Source of the DNA: an uncultured Faecalicoccus sp. | GTDB lineage: Bacteria > Bacillota_I > Bacilli_A > Erysipelotrichales > Erysipelotrichaceae | Assembly: GCA_902497095.1 (NCBI GenBank) | Contig: CABVDD010000002.1 | Span: forward strand, 29,336-93,335 | Length of the DNA: 64,000 nucleotides | Reading direction: 5' to 3' | Shown here: positions 16,101-25,198 of the stretch, piece by piece | How positions within the stretch are numbered: the stretch's first letter is position 1 | Layout of the letters: each line of letters begins with the position of its first letter | Notes under the pieces: model-generated | Seen by the model: the letters and a program-made list of their open reading frames with translations, nothing else | Told to the model about the DNA's origin: nothing | Database searches by the model: none | Program-made: the position numbers and the translations under genes

Positions 16101-17328
16101 GATCCGTAAAGATTTTCCGATCTTGTCTAGAACCATGTCAGATAAACCATTAATTTATTTGGATAATGGTGCCACGACTTTAAAACCACAACCGGTCATT
16201 GATGCGGTGGTTGGTTACTATACTTATTTAGGAGCCAATGCACATCGTGGAGATTATGAGATGAGTGCTCAGGTAGATGCAGCTTATGAGGGTTGTCGTA
16301 AGAAAGTAGCTGCGTATTTAAACGCTTCTTCTGCCAAAGAAATCATTTTTAATTCAGGCAGTTCTGAAGGGTTGAATCAAGTGGCATTAATGGTGACACA
16401 ACAACTGTTAAAGCCAGGAGATGTGATCTTAAGTGATGAAAGTGAACATGCCAGCAGTATTCTTCCATGGATGCATGCAGCTAAACAAAAAGGATGCAAG
16501 ATTGAATATATTCCTTTAGATAGTGAAGGAAAGATCACTGTTGAAAACTTTAAAAAAGCGATTCATGATGATGTCAAAGTTGTTTGTTTAGCGCAAGTTT
16601 CTAATGTTCTGGGATTTGAAGCACCTGTTAAAGAAATTGCGAAAATCGCTCATCAAAAAGATATGTTAGTTGTTGTGGATGGTGCTCAAAGTACACCACA
16701 TATAAATATTGATGTACAAGATCTTGATGTTGATTTCTTTGTATTTAGTGCTCATAAAATGTGCGGGCCAACAGGTGTAGGTGTACTTTACGGTAAGAAA
16801 GCTTTACTGGATCGCCTGGATCCTGTTTATTATGGCGGTGAAAGTAATGCGCGTTTTAATAGCTGTGGCAACTTGATCTTAAAAGAAACACCTTTTAAGT
16901 ATGAAAGCGGTACACAGCCAATTGAAGGCGTACTTGGTTTAGGGGCTGCCATTGATTATATTCAAGCTATCGGTAAAGATGCGATCCATGCTTACGAACT
17001 GGAATTAAAATCTTACTTTATTCAAAAGGTCAAAGATCTAAAAAACATACATCTTTATAATGAAAAGGCTGAAAGCGGTATTTGTACATTTAATGTGTTT
17101 GACAAAGGACAAATGATTCCAGCACAAGATGTGGCAAGCTTTTTAAACACCAAAGGAATAGCGGTACGATCGGGTACGCATTGCGCCAAAATGCTTGTTG
17201 ATGTTTTACATGTCAGCGGTACTTGTCGAGCCAGTTTTTATTTTTATAACACGAAAGAAGAAATCGATCAGTTAGTTGCGGCATTACAAGAAGCTACACT
17301 TGAAAACTGTATCAATATATTTTTTTAG
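16087..17328 (+). CDS. sufS: Cysteine desulfurase SufS
   Basis: 413 residues of the class V aminotransferase fold: YLDNGATT near the start, PLP Lys in SAHKMCGPTGVG (about residue 222) and the catalytic Cys in RSGTHCAKM (about residue 366). It takes sulfur from L-cysteine and passes it to SufU. The start ATG at 16087 is preferred over the ORF opening at 16057 because AAGGTGGG lies directly upstream and MDTNKIRKDFPIL is the usual family N terminus. It overlaps sufD. Confidence 0.96.
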   Translation: MDTNKIRKDFPILSRTMSDKPLIYLDNGATTLKPQPVIDAVVGYYTYLGANAHRGDYEMSAQVDAAYEGCRKKVAAYLNASSAKEIIFNSGSSEGLNQVALMVTQQLLKPGDVILSDESEHASSILPWMHAAKQKGCKIEYIPLDSEGKITVENFKKAIHDDVKVVCLAQVSNVLGFEAPVKEIAKIAHQKDMLVVVDGAQSTPHINIDVQDLDVDFFVFSAHKMCGPTGVGVLYGKKALLDRLDPVYYGGESNARFNSCGNLILKETPFKYESGTQPIEGVLGLGAAIDYIQAIGKDAIHAYELELKSYFIQKVKDLKNIHLYNEKAESGICTFNVFDKGQMIPAQDVASFLNTKGIAVRSGTHCAKMLVDVLHVSGTCRASFYFYNTKEEIDQLVAALQEATLENCINIFF

Positions 17329-17341
17329 AGGAGGATGAAAT

Positions 17342-17779
17342 ATGAGTGAGATCGATCCGAATTTACTAAGAGATATTATTATGGATCACTACCAATATCC
17401 TAGAAATCATGAGCTGACCAATGAAGAAGGATATCATTCTCGTCATATGGCCAGTGATTCTTGTATCGATGATATTACTGTACAAGCTAAATTTGACAAT
17501 GATCGCATAGAAGATGTGCGCTTTGATGGAGAAGCCTGTACGATTTCAACTGCCAGCACCAGTATTATGAGCGAATTGGTCAAAGGAAAGACAAAAGAAG
17601 AAGCCATGGAAATCATTCAAAATTATTTTTCCATGATCGATCAAAAAGAGTATGATGAAGATTTGTTGGAAGAAGCGGTTGCGTTTCAAAATGTAGGCAA
17701 GCAAGCTAATCGTATCAATTGCGCTACAATCGGCTGGAAAGCTTTACGCGATATGATCAAAGAAAGTGAAGGTCAATGA
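17342..17779 (+). CDS. sufU: Sulfur-acceptor protein SufU
   Basis: 145 residues with the three zinc-binding cysteines of SufU: DSCIDD (usually CGD, so the Gly is Ile here), GEACTIS and [13 protein letters not shown]. SufU receives sulfur from SufS and stimulates it. A GAGGAGG site precedes the ATG. The stop overlaps the start of sufB. Confidence 0.93.
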   Translation: MSEIDPNLLRDIIMDHYQYPRNHELTNEEGYHSRHMASDSCIDDITVQAKFDNDRIEDVRFDGEACTISTASTSIMSELVKGKTKEEAMEIIQNYFSMIDQKEYDEDLLEEAVAFQNVGKQANRINCATIGWKALRDMIKESEGQ

Positions 17780-19182
17780 TGCAGGAAGAAAAAGAATTAA
17801 ATTTATCGAATGAATATGAATATGGCTTTCATGATGAGGATACAAGTGTATTTAAGACACAAAAAGGTTTAAATGAAGATGTTGTTCGTACGATTTCTAA
17901 GATCAAAAAGGAACCGGAATGGATGTTGGATCTTCGTTTGAAGGCTTATCATTCTTTTGTGGAACAAAAAAATCCTAAATGGGGGCCTGATTTAAGTCAA
18001 ATTGATTTTGATGACTATACTTACTACATCAAGCCAAGTGAAAAACAAGAACAATCTTGGGATGAAGTACCTGATACGATTCGAAATACCTTTGACAAGT
18101 TAGGTATTCCAGAAGCAGAACAAAAGTTTTTGGCAGGTGTCAGTACACAATATGAAAGTGAAGTTGTTTATCACAATATGTTGGAAGAAGTGGAGGAAAA
18201 GGGTGTTCTCTTTTTCGATACGGATACGGCATTGCGTGAATGCCCAGAACTTTTCAAAAAATATTTTGGGAAAATCGTTCCTTATACAGACAATAAATAT
18301 GCGGCATTAAACACAGCCGTGTGGTCTGGTGGATCGTTTATTTATGTACCAAAAGGTGTATCTTTAGATAAACCATTACAGTCTTACTTTCGAATTAATT
18401 CGATGAGTATGGGACAGTTTGAAAGAACATTGATCATTGTAGATGAGGGTGCAGATGTTCATTATGTAGAAGGTTGTACAGCACCAATCTATTCTAAAGA
18501 TTCCTTGCATGCAGCGGTTGTGGAGATCTTCGTGCATAAAAATGCCAAATGTCGATATAGTACAGTGCAAAACTGGTCTAACAACATTATCAACTTAGTA
18601 ACAAAACGAGCGAAAGTGTTTGAAAATGGACATATGGAATGGATCGATGGAAATATTGGTTCTCATATCAATATGAAATATCCGGCTTGTATCTTGGCAG
18701 AACCATATGCCAAAGGAACGACTGTCTCCATTGCCGTTGGAAGTAAAGGACAAAAACAAGATGCAGGAAGTAAGATGATTCATCTGGCACCGCATACGAC
18801 TAGTACGATTATTTCTAAGTCTGTAGCTCGTCAGGGCGGTGAAGTAAACTATCGTGGATGGGTCAAACATTCCAAAAATGCACAGTACGCCAAAAGTAAA
18901 GTAGAATGTGATACGTTGATCTTGGATAAACTATCACGTAGTGATACCATACCTTTAAACTTTTCTCAAAATGATACTTCACAGATTGAGCATGAAGCAA
19001 CAGTCTCAAATATTTCAGAAGAACAGCTTTTCTATTTGATGAGTCGTGGTCTTTCTCGTGCACAGGCTACAGAAATGATCGTTATGGGATTCTTGGAACC
19101 ATTTACCAGAGAATTGCCGATGGAATATGCGGTAGAACTCAATCAGATGTTAAAGTTGGATATGAGTGATTCCATTGGGTAG
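17776..19182 (+). CDS. sufB: Fe-S cluster assembly scaffold SufB
   Basis: 468 residues with the full SufB form: [34 protein letters not shown] (conserved Cys), [18 protein letters not shown] and the C-terminal [17 protein letters not shown]. SufB with SufC and SufD is the assembly scaffold. Two adjacent ATG codons (17776, 17779) compete for the start; both overlap the end of sufU. The gene overlaps the next by 17 bases, extending the operon. Confidence 0.96.
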   Translation: MMQEEKELNLSNEYEYGFHDEDTSVFKTQKGLNEDVVRTISKIKKEPEWMLDLRLKAYHSFVEQKNPKWGPDLSQIDFDDYTYYIKPSEKQEQSWDEVPDTIRNTFDKLGIPEAEQKFLAGVSTQYESEVVYHNMLEEVEEKGVLFFDTDTALRECPELFKKYFGKIVPYTDNKYAALNTAVWSGGSFIYVPKGVSLDKPLQSYFRINSMSMGQFERTLIIVDEGADVHYVEGCTAPIYSKDSLHAAVVEIFVHKNAKCRYSTVQNWSNNIINLVTKRAKVFENGHMEWIDGNIGSHINMKYPACILAEPYAKGTTVSIAVGSKGQKQDAGSKMIHLAPHTTSTIISKSVARQGGEVNYRGWVKHSKNAQYAKSKVECDTLILDKLSRSDTIPLNFSQNDTSQIEHEATVSNISEEQLFYLMSRGLSRAQATEMIVMGFLEPFTRELPMEYAVELNQMLKLDMSDSIG

Positions 19183-19672
19183 AAAAGAATGTATAGAAAG
19201 ACGTAAAAGTCTTTTACCAAATCAAAGAGAAAAGAAAGAAAAGGCAATAGTCGAAAAACTTTTGCCTTTTTTAAAAGGAAATATTGCCGCCTATATACCT
19301 ATTAATGGAGAGGTCAATATTTTTGAGGCCTGTTTACAACACGGCGTTGTTTATTTGCCCAAAATGATAGAAAACTACGAATTGGAGTTTATACCTTATA
19401 CTGGAAATTTAGTGGAAGGTGCATTTCATACCAAAGAACCTGTAGGAAAAGCCTGTGATCCAAAAGATCTGGATGTGATCATTATACCTATGGTCAGTTT
19501 TTGCGGTTTGTATCGACAAGGATATGGCAAAGGTTATTATGACCGATATTTAAAGAAAACAAACGCTTTAAAAATCGGCGTTGCTTTTGATATACAGGAA
19601 GATGAATTTGTGCCACAACCACATGATGTAAAAATGGATATTCTGATTACAGAATCTAAACTTTGGAGGTAG
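19166..19672 (+). CDS. 5-formyltetrahydrofolate cyclo-ligase
   Basis: 168 residues of the 5-FTHF cyclo-ligase family: [11 protein letters not shown] start, [11 protein letters not shown] (folate site), [16 protein letters not shown] (the G-x-G-K-G-Y-Y-D-R ATP/phosphate signature). It converts 5-formyl-THF to 5,10-methenyl-THF using ATP. The start is GTG at 19166 or TTG at 19175, within the 3' end of sufB, so expression is tied to the suf operon. The pairing with suf is unusual but may be positional only. Confidence 0.92.
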   Translation: MIPLGRKECIERRKSLLPNQREKKEKAIVEKLLPFLKGNIAAYIPINGEVNIFEACLQHGVVYLPKMIENYELEFIPYTGNLVEGAFHTKEPVGKACDPKDLDVIIIPMVSFCGLYRQGYGKGYYDRYLKKTNALKIGVAFDIQEDEFVPQPHDVKMDILITESKLWR

Positions 19673-19676
19673 AAGC

Positions 19677-20309
19677 ATGCGAATCTTGTTTTATGGTGAC
19701 AGTAATACTTGGGGATATGATGCGAATACGGGAATGCGCTATCAAAATCGCTTTACAAAGCTAGTCAAAGAAGCGTTTTTAGAACATGAAATTATAGAAG
19801 AAGGATTATGTGGACGAACTATTTGCCATAGTGATCCTTATAGTCTGGAAGAAAGAAATGGTGCAAAGACGATTTCTATGGTCTTAAAGACACACGAACC
19901 TTTAGATCTGGTCATCATTCTTTTAGGAACCAATGATGCCAAAAGAGTGTATGGTACTAACTCCTTGACTTCTTTAGAAAAAGGCATGGATCTTTTTATG
20001 CATGAAGCTATGGATCCGGATAATTTCAAACGTTCTTTTCAAAGACCAAAGTTTTTAATTGTGACACCACCAAAAATGCATGAAGAATATGCCTTATGTC
20101 AACGTACAAAAATTCATTTTGGCCAAGAAGGATATGAAATGTTAGAACATTCGTCTTGTTCTTTACAACAAGTTGCCAAAAAGTGGGATGCCGATTTTTT
20201 GGATTTAGAAGATGTGAGAGCCGGTAGGTTGGATGGTATTCATCTTGATGAAAAAGGACATCGCCTTTTGGCGGATAAATTGATCAACAAGTTAGGAGAA
20301 TATCAATGA
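19677..20309 (+). CDS. SGNH/GDSL-family hydrolase
   Basis: 210 residues. Block I GDSNTWGYD carries the nucleophile Ser (residue 9), block II Gly lies in GLCGRT, block III is LLGTNDAK, and block V DGIHLDEKGH has the catalytic Asp-x-x-His. It is an esterase or acyl-hydrolase of the SGNH fold, of a type annotated as arylesterase/TesA-like; the substrate is unknown. There is no signal peptide. It begins 5 bases after the cyclo-ligase stop and overlaps the next gene by 4 bases. Confidence 0.85.
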   Translation: MRILFYGDSNTWGYDANTGMRYQNRFTKLVKEAFLEHEIIEEGLCGRTICHSDPYSLEERNGAKTISMVLKTHEPLDLVIILLGTNDAKRVYGTNSLTSLEKGMDLFMHEAMDPDNFKRSFQRPKFLIVTPPKMHEEYALCQRTKIHFGQEGYEMLEHSSCSLQQVAKKWDADFLDLEDVRAGRLDGIHLDEKGHRLLADKLINKLGEYQ

Positions 20310-21355
20310 GTGCACGAAAAAACGCAATAGAATTCTGGAAAGAATTTGAAAAAGTGGAACATTCTATTCGTGAGTGTTTACATCATGAAAAATATGAAGA
20401 ATGCATGGAGTTAGTAGAACCATTGGACAATTATGCTTATGAAAATTTTGGGTGTCATTTCTTCGTGGATAATTCTTACGGAGATTATGAACTGACATGG
20501 GATACAGGTCCCAGCAAGACTATCCAATATTTGGCTGCCATGGTTTGTCATATGGCTACACCATCTATTAAAAAATCATGGATCTTGAATTCATGCCTGC
20601 CGCCTTTATCACAAAAAGCGATTCAGGCGCAGGTGCAAATCAAAGAGCAGATTTATACGCTTACAGATTTTATGTTGTTTTATACAATGGATGAAACACA
20701 ACAAGCTTGGCATTGCGAGATCTACTGTCCTGGTTTTTCTTTGATTGCCAACCCTGAGAACAAAAAAGAAATGTCCATGTATTTATTAGAACTGGCGCTA
20801 GGAGAATGTGCATATGAAGCCTATATCGCAAGTGTGGATTTTTTAGATGCGCCAAAGACTGATATGCAATTTTGTAATTTGGTAGATGCATATGAGAAAA
20901 TAATGGATCATGTAGAAAAAAAGAATTGGAAAGTTTATCAATCCCCATTAGAAATTTACAGTGTATTTCAACCTATACAAGACTTCGCATCTGATTCTTT
21001 ACGAAAAGATATGAAGTTTATCTTTACGACACATCCGTTATTGATAGAAGATACCTTAGAAGAAAAAACAGATGTTATCAAAGATCTGGAAGCAAAGCAA
21101 GGTGAATTTGATTATATTTATTATAATAATCTTTTTAATACTAGAGAAGATGCCTTATTTCGTCAGGAGCTTTCCAAACAGTTAGACCAAGCTTTTCAAA
21201 AAAGCCAGTGTGCCAAGGTCATAGGTGGAGCAATTGGAAAAAGCTATTCGTATATTGACTGTATTGTCTTTGATACATATCGTTTTAAAAGTACTTTTGA
21301 ACAAATAAAAAAGCAGCTGGATTCAAAGGTTAAGCTGCATATACAAAAATTTTAA
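20306..21355 (+). CDS. Hypothetical protein, last gene of the suf-linked operon
   Basis: 349 residues that I do not recognise. It looks cytosolic: no signal peptide or membrane helix. Mixed alpha/beta with Trp/Tyr-rich patches (FFVDNSYGDYELTWDTG) and a C-terminal part containing GGAIGKSYSYIDCIVF. The ATG overlaps the SGNH hydrolase stop (ATGA-type coupling), so the two probably act together. It converges with the HD-domain gene, overlapping it by 4 bases. Confidence 0.6.
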   Translation: MSARKNAIEFWKEFEKVEHSIRECLHHEKYEECMELVEPLDNYAYENFGCHFFVDNSYGDYELTWDTGPSKTIQYLAAMVCHMATPSIKKSWILNSCLPPLSQKAIQAQVQIKEQIYTLTDFMLFYTMDETQQAWHCEIYCPGFSLIANPENKKEMSMYLLELALGECAYEAYIASVDFLDAPKTDMQFCNLVDAYEKIMDHVEKKNWKVYQSPLEIYSVFQPIQDFASDSLRKDMKFIFTTHPLLIEDTLEEKTDVIKDLEAKQGEFDYIYYNNLFNTREDALFRQELSKQLDQAFQKSQCAKVIGGAIGKSYSYIDCIVFDTYRFKSTFEQIKKQLDSKVKLHIQKF

Positions 21356-21822
21356 TCATTGATATCTGCCAGCGCATCAATCAACCGCTGGCGGGCGATG
21401 CCGGTTAATGGCTTGTTGGGATCTTCTAAAAAACGAGCTAATATATCGGCATCTTTTAATAGTTCACACAAAGGAGAATCAAAGATTTCCTTTTTTGAAT
21501 GTTGGGCAATCGCAAAACAAATGTCATCTACCTCATACACTTTAAATTCTTTGGTCTGTGTTAAATATTGATGCGCATGAAGACTGGAAAGTCTGGCATG
21601 TTCGCTATGGGCACAGTTATCGATATATTGTGCATAATCATGAAATAAAGCCGCAATTTTAGCTTTTTCTAACGCACTGCTTCTGGAAATGGCCAATAAG
21701 GTGATACAAGAATCAACCATGGCAGTATGAGTTAAAGCGGCAATCCGCAAAGGTTCGTTATTGATCTTGGCAAATTGTTCATATACATAGGCTTTTACTT
21801 TTTCATATCGTTGAAGTTCCAT
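21352..21822 (-). CDS. HD-domain protein (YqeK-like metal-dependent phosphohydrolase)
   Basis: 156 residues with the HD signature: H in LTHTAMV, then AALFHDYAQYI (His-Asp pair) and a late Asp in LKDADILARF. The layout fits small HD hydrolases such as YqeK, which cleave nucleotides like Ap4A. I chose the ATG at 21822 (MELQRY); an in-frame ATG at 21849 overlaps the preceding terminator. A TATAAT lies 6 bases before the chosen ATG, so transcript and start may nearly coincide, or expression is by read-through. Confidence 0.72.
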   Translation of the reverse strand: MELQRYEKVKAYVYEQFAKINNEPLRIAALTHTAMVDSCITLLAISRSSALEKAKIAALFHDYAQYIDNCAHSEHARLSSLHAHQYLTQTKEFKVYEVDDICFAIAQHSKKEIFDSPLCELLKDADILARFLEDPNKPLTGIARQRLIDALADIND

Positions 21823-21848
21823 GTCTCTATTATACACTATTGAAAACA

Positions 21849-21878
21849 TAAAAAAAACGCACTGTGTGCGCTTTTTTA
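21849..21878 (-). terminator. Intrinsic terminator after the cold-shock gene
   Basis: On the minus strand CGCAC-ACA-GTGCG is flanked by A6 upstream and T8 downstream, giving a strong A/T-extended hairpin 11 bases after the csp stop codon. Confidence 0.75.
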
Positions 21879-21888
21879 GACAAGACTA

Positions 21889-22101
21889 TTAAGCGTTGTC
21901 TTCTACAACAGTTACGTTACTAGCTTGTTTTCCACGATCACTTTCGATGATGTCATAAGTAACTGTTTGACCCTCGTCAAGAGTTTTAAATCCTTCAGCG
22001 TTGATTGATGAGCAATGAACGAAAACGTCTTTGCCATCTTCACCGGTGATGAATCCATACCCTTTTTCGGCATTAAACCATTTTACTTTACCTGTGTTCA
22101 T
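21889..22101 (-). CDS. Cold-shock protein (CspA family)
   Basis: 70 residues: [16 protein letters not shown] (RNP1) and DVFVHCSSI (RNP2) define a cold-shock domain that binds single-stranded RNA/DNA. The start at 22101 is preceded by AGGAGG; the longer frame to 22119 includes that site and is wrong. The 5' region (22102-22200) contains several short inverted repeats, as expected for a temperature-responsive csp leader, but I cannot define a structure by eye. Confidence 0.95.
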   Translation of the reverse strand: MNTGKVKWFNAEKGYGFITGEDGKDVFVHCSSINAEGFKTLDEGQTVTYDIIESDRGKQASNVTVVEDNA

Positions 22102-22347
22102 GAATACCTCCTGAATCACTATCTTCTGTTGTTAACTGGGGTATGCCGTATTCATACTCGCAATCACTCAAGACGATATTGTGATTAACCGGTTTCATTG
22201 TAACACTTTTAGACCATTTTGTCCATTTTTAAAGGGGCCATTGAAGCGGACCTCAAGGTAAAAAAGCAGTGGATTTTCTTTGTTTTTGATAGCACATCTT
22301 CCTTGTTTTGTTGTATTATTAAAGTGACAGATTGAGAGGTCTTTAAT

Positions 22348-23790
22348 ATGTTGATCAAGGATGATGTATTACGACAAGTAACCGCACGTACATTACGTGT
22401 AAAAGAAGAAGATTTGACACCGGAGGCGATGTTGGAACTAACCCACTTGGAGGCGCCGGATTATGAAATAAAAAGTCTGGAAGGACTAGAGTATGCTGAG
22501 AATCTTGTTGTGCTCAATGTTTCAAATAACTTGCTGGAAGATCTAGATCCGATTCGTGATCTAAGAAATCTGGAAGTGTTGGATGTATCACGTAATCAAC
22601 TTCGTGATTTACAGGCTTTGCATGGTTTTCGACAATTAAAGCGATTGAATTTGAGCCGAAATAAATTGTATACCATGGATATAAGCAGTATTGCGGCTAT
22701 GATCGATTTGGAATATTTAAACTTAGAAAAGGCAAAAGTCGATAGTTTGGAATATCTGGAACGTTGTAAAAAGCTTGAAGAAGTATATATCAATACTGAA
22801 AACGGTCCATTTAGCTTTGCGATTTTAGGCTCTTTGAAAAAGTTGAAGAAATTGCATATGGCTGGAATGCGTCTTTTTAACATTCAAGATCTTTCGTATT
22901 TGGAAAATATTGAAGAATTAGATCTTTCAACGAATTTGATGAGCGATATTTCACCGCTTATGATGATGAAAAATCTTAAGCGATTGAATTTATCTAACTG
23001 TCCTTATATACATAATTATGATATTTTAAAGGAATTTCCAAATTTGACATCCATCAATATCGCTTTCAATAAAGCAGATGATTTTACGTTCTTAAAAGAT
23101 CTGATTCATTGTGAATCTTTACATCTGCAGCAGACAGGATTTACAGATCTTACACTTTTAAATAAAATGAAAGATCTAAAACGCTTGAACGTATCTAAAA
23201 ATGAAATCAAGAATATGGATCGTTTTAAAGCAGTAGAACAATTGGAAGTATTTAAAGCACAGTTCTGTCAGTTGGAAAACATTAAATTTTTAAAAAAGGC
23301 AACCAAGTTAGTTTATTTGGATTTATATACGAATCGTATCAAAGATATTTCCATTTTAAAAAACATGAAAAATATGGTGAATTTGAATGTAGGACGTAAT
23401 GAAATTAAAGACATCACTTGTTTAAAAGATATGAAACAACTGCAGATTTTATCTTTAGAAAATAACGATGTTAAGGATCTAACACCATTAAAAGATTTAG
23501 AAGAGTTATGCAATGTGGATCTTTACAATAATGTTATTAGTGATCTGAAACCTTTATCTCACTTAGGTTTTATCTCTTATTTACGTTTAGACCACAATGC
23601 CATTACAGATCTTACGCCTTTGGCAAATCTAAAATTTTTGCGTTCTTTAACTTTAAAAGCAAACTATATTACAGATGTAACACCATTAAAGGACTTACAG
23701 TTGTTAGAGGCACTTCGTTTGGATGATAATCCAATTGAAGATACAAGTGTATTAGAAAGTATGAAGTTCTACGATAAATTTACTGATTAG
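22348..23790 (+). CDS. Cytosolic leucine-rich-repeat protein
   Basis: 480 residues, nearly all made of 22-residue SDS22/internalin-type repeats (for example LKRLNVSKNEIKNMDRF, LVYLDLYTNRIKDISIL, LEALRLDDNPIEDTSVL); about 19 turns. The N-terminal 45 residues resemble the cap of such proteins (LTPEAMLELTHLEA). There is no signal peptide, wall anchor or membrane helix, so it is probably an intracellular protein-binding scaffold. The partner is unknown. It is monocistronic and followed by a strong terminator. Confidence 0.85.
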   Translation: MLIKDDVLRQVTARTLRVKEEDLTPEAMLELTHLEAPDYEIKSLEGLEYAENLVVLNVSNNLLEDLDPIRDLRNLEVLDVSRNQLRDLQALHGFRQLKRLNLSRNKLYTMDISSIAAMIDLEYLNLEKAKVDSLEYLERCKKLEEVYINTENGPFSFAILGSLKKLKKLHMAGMRLFNIQDLSYLENIEELDLSTNLMSDISPLMMMKNLKRLNLSNCPYIHNYDILKEFPNLTSINIAFNKADDFTFLKDLIHCESLHLQQTGFTDLTLLNKMKDLKRLNVSKNEIKNMDRFKAVEQLEVFKAQFCQLENIKFLKKATKLVYLDLYTNRIKDISILKNMKNMVNLNVGRNEIKDITCLKDMKQLQILSLENNDVKDLTPLKDLEELCNVDLYNNVISDLKPLSHLGFISYLRLDHNAITDLTPLANLKFLRSLTLKANYITDVTPLKDLQLLEALRLDDNPIEDTSVLESMKFYDKFTD

Positions 23791-23797
23791 TTTTTAG

Positions 23798-23835
23798 ATG
23801 GAACAAGTTGAACTACCAGCTTGTTCCATTTTTTT
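23798..23835 (+). terminator. Intrinsic terminator of the LRR gene
   Basis: ATGGAACAAG (23798-23807) pairs with CTTGTTCCAT (23820-23829), followed by a run of T. Confidence 0.85.
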
Positions 23836-23843
23836 ATGCTTTG

Positions 23844-23887
23844 AAAAAAGCAGATAATTCAAGAAAGGCTCTTAAAATTATCTGCTT
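23844..23887 (-). terminator. Intrinsic terminator of the flavin-reductase gene
   Basis: Read on the minus strand, AAGCAGATAATT pairs with AATTATCTGCTT across a 16-base loop and is followed by TTTTC. It lies 31 bases past the flavin-reductase stop. Confidence 0.75.
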
Positions 23888-23917
23888 GTCACGAAATAAA
23901 GTATGTTTTATAAGAAT

Positions 23918-24457
23918 TTAGTCTTCTAATAAAGTAGCTTTTAAGATCTCTCCATAAAAAGCTGTATGTACATCTTTATTGGATCCATGAAAAGTACTAT
24001 CTACGTCTTGTGGATAATATTGTTTTTGAAAGGAAGCATCTATTTGCGACAAAACTTGTTTTTGGGCATAGATAATTTTACATTCAAGAGTTAAAGGTAG
24101 CTCCTGGATACCGGGTACATCAATGGTATCACTATCTATTAAATGCAGACCTAATTTTTGAATTTTATCTTCATTGTATCCACTGAGCGTACCGGCCATG
24201 CCTAGGATTTTTCGATCAAAGTTTCCTACAGGAACGTTGATGGTAAAATATGGATTTTCCATCAATTGCTTATGCGTGTATCGATTTTGACGAACAAAAG
24301 TTGTAAATATGGGCTTTCCCCATTCAATACCTAATGTACCCCAGGAAATCGTCATCGTATTTACTTTATCTTGTGTTTTAGTTGTCAAAAGAACACCTGT
24401 TTGTAAAGCTTTTAAAATGGTTTGAGCATGACCCATAACTTGTATTTCTTTTTTCAT
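23918..24457 (-). CDS. Flavin reductase-like (FMN-binding split barrel) protein
   Basis: 179 residues of the flavin-reductase-like domain: VLLTTKTQDKVNTMTISWG (FMN site) and FVRQNRYTHKQLMENPYFTINV, the common pattern for this family. It reduces or binds FMN; the electron acceptor is unknown. It is divergent from an HxlR regulator across a 109-base region with an inverted repeat, the common arrangement for redox- or quinone-responsive HxlR switches. A GGAGGAAA site precedes the ATG. Confidence 0.85.
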   Translation of the reverse strand: MKKEIQVMGHAQTILKALQTGVLLTTKTQDKVNTMTISWGTLGIEWGKPIFTTFVRQNRYTHKQLMENPYFTINVPVGNFDRKILGMAGTLSGYNEDKIQKLGLHLIDSDTIDVPGIQELPLTLECKIIYAQKQVLSQIDASFQKQYYPQDVDSTFHGSNKDVHTAFYGEILKATLLED

Positions 24458-24504
24458 TTCTTTTTCCTCCTTGCTTTTTGATGTGTCTTATGATACGTTC
24501 ATCC

Positions 24505-24536
24505 TTACTAAAAAACAAGTACGCACTTTTTAGTGA
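24505..24536. promoter_or_regulatory. Inverted repeat, candidate HxlR operator
   Basis: TTACTAAAAA (24505-24514) and TTTTTAGTGA (24527-24536) form an inverted repeat with one mismatch around a 12-base centre that includes AAGTACGCAC. Additional AGT/ACT half-sites follow (GTGAGTCACTTAC). It lies between the divergent flavin-reductase and HxlR genes. Confidence 0.5.
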
Positions 24537-24566
24537 GTCACTTACATAAAGGAGAGCTTATCCAAA

Positions 24567-24899
24567 ATGAAAACGGTGAATATAAAGCCTTTTGCGTATG
24601 CGATGTCGCAAATTGAAGGGAAATGGAAAATGCATATTTTGTTTTGGCTTTTAAAACAAGATGTTATGCGCTATGGCGAATTAAAGAAACAACTGAAAAC
24701 AGTCAGTTATAAGATGTTGTCAAATCAATTAAAAGAACTGGAACGTGATGGTTTGATCTGTCGAAAAGAATATCCGCAAGTTCCACCGAAAGTGGAATAT
24801 TCATTAAGTGATCGGGGACGTTCTTTGATGCCGGTGTTGCAGGCATTATGTCAATGGGGCAAAGATCATATGGAAGAAGATGTTTTTTCAACAAATTAA
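24567..24899 (+). CDS. HxlR-family transcriptional regulator
   Basis: 110 residues with the HxlR winged helix: IEGKWKMHILFWL, MRYGELKKQLKTVSYKMLS, LKELERDGLICRKEYPQVPPKVEYSL. It has no Cys in the N-terminal sensing position (YodB/HypR type), so the signal may not be thiol-based; the only Cys residues are at about 71 and 96. It most likely controls the divergent flavin reductase and itself. Confidence 0.9.
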   Translation: MKTVNIKPFAYAMSQIEGKWKMHILFWLLKQDVMRYGELKKQLKTVSYKMLSNQLKELERDGLICRKEYPQVPPKVEYSLSDRGRSLMPVLQALCQWGKDHMEEDVFSTN

Positions 24900-25012
24900 G
24901 ATTTTGTTTAAAGAAAATTAAGAAATATAAGATATCCTAGAATTGTCTTAGTTACGGATTCTTTTAGATTTGTAAAAACATTTATAAAATATGGTAAAAT
25001 AACAAAAGAGGT

Positions 25013-25198
25013 ATGATGATGAAAATGCAGGATCCGAACTGGGAAAAATTATTAATGGAAAATTTTGATCTCAGCAGTAAAAGTTTAAAAAATGTGATGG
25101 GTGCGTCTATTCAGTGGATGAAGTCTTGGATGCATGATGATACTGTGACCAATACACCGTTGCATCGAAAGAAGGGCAATCATGACGAACACAAGTAA
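25013..25198 (+). CDS. Small protein coupled to UbiB-like kinase
   Basis: 61 residues: amphipathic helix (DPNWEKLLMENFDLSSKSLK) and a Trp/Met-rich centre (ASIQWMKSWMHDD). It resembles the tiny proteins that precede ABC1/UbiB genes in some Firmicutes but I cannot name the family. Several ATG codons in a row (25013, 25016, 25019, 25025) follow AAGAGGT, so the exact start is open. It overlaps the kinase gene by 17 bases, so co-translation is expected. Confidence 0.55.
   Translation: MMMKMQDPNWEKLLMENFDLSSKSLKNVMGASIQWMKSWMHDDTVTNTPLHRKKGNHDEHK

Noticed and set aside
21820..21834. Leaderless start of the HD-domain gene
   Set aside because: TATAAT lies 6 bases before the ATG, but no -35 element is clear, so this may be chance.
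22102..22347. Small gene upstream of the cold-shock gene
   Set aside because: No ORF with a ribosome-binding site; the region fits a csp 5' leader and the promoter of the LRR gene.
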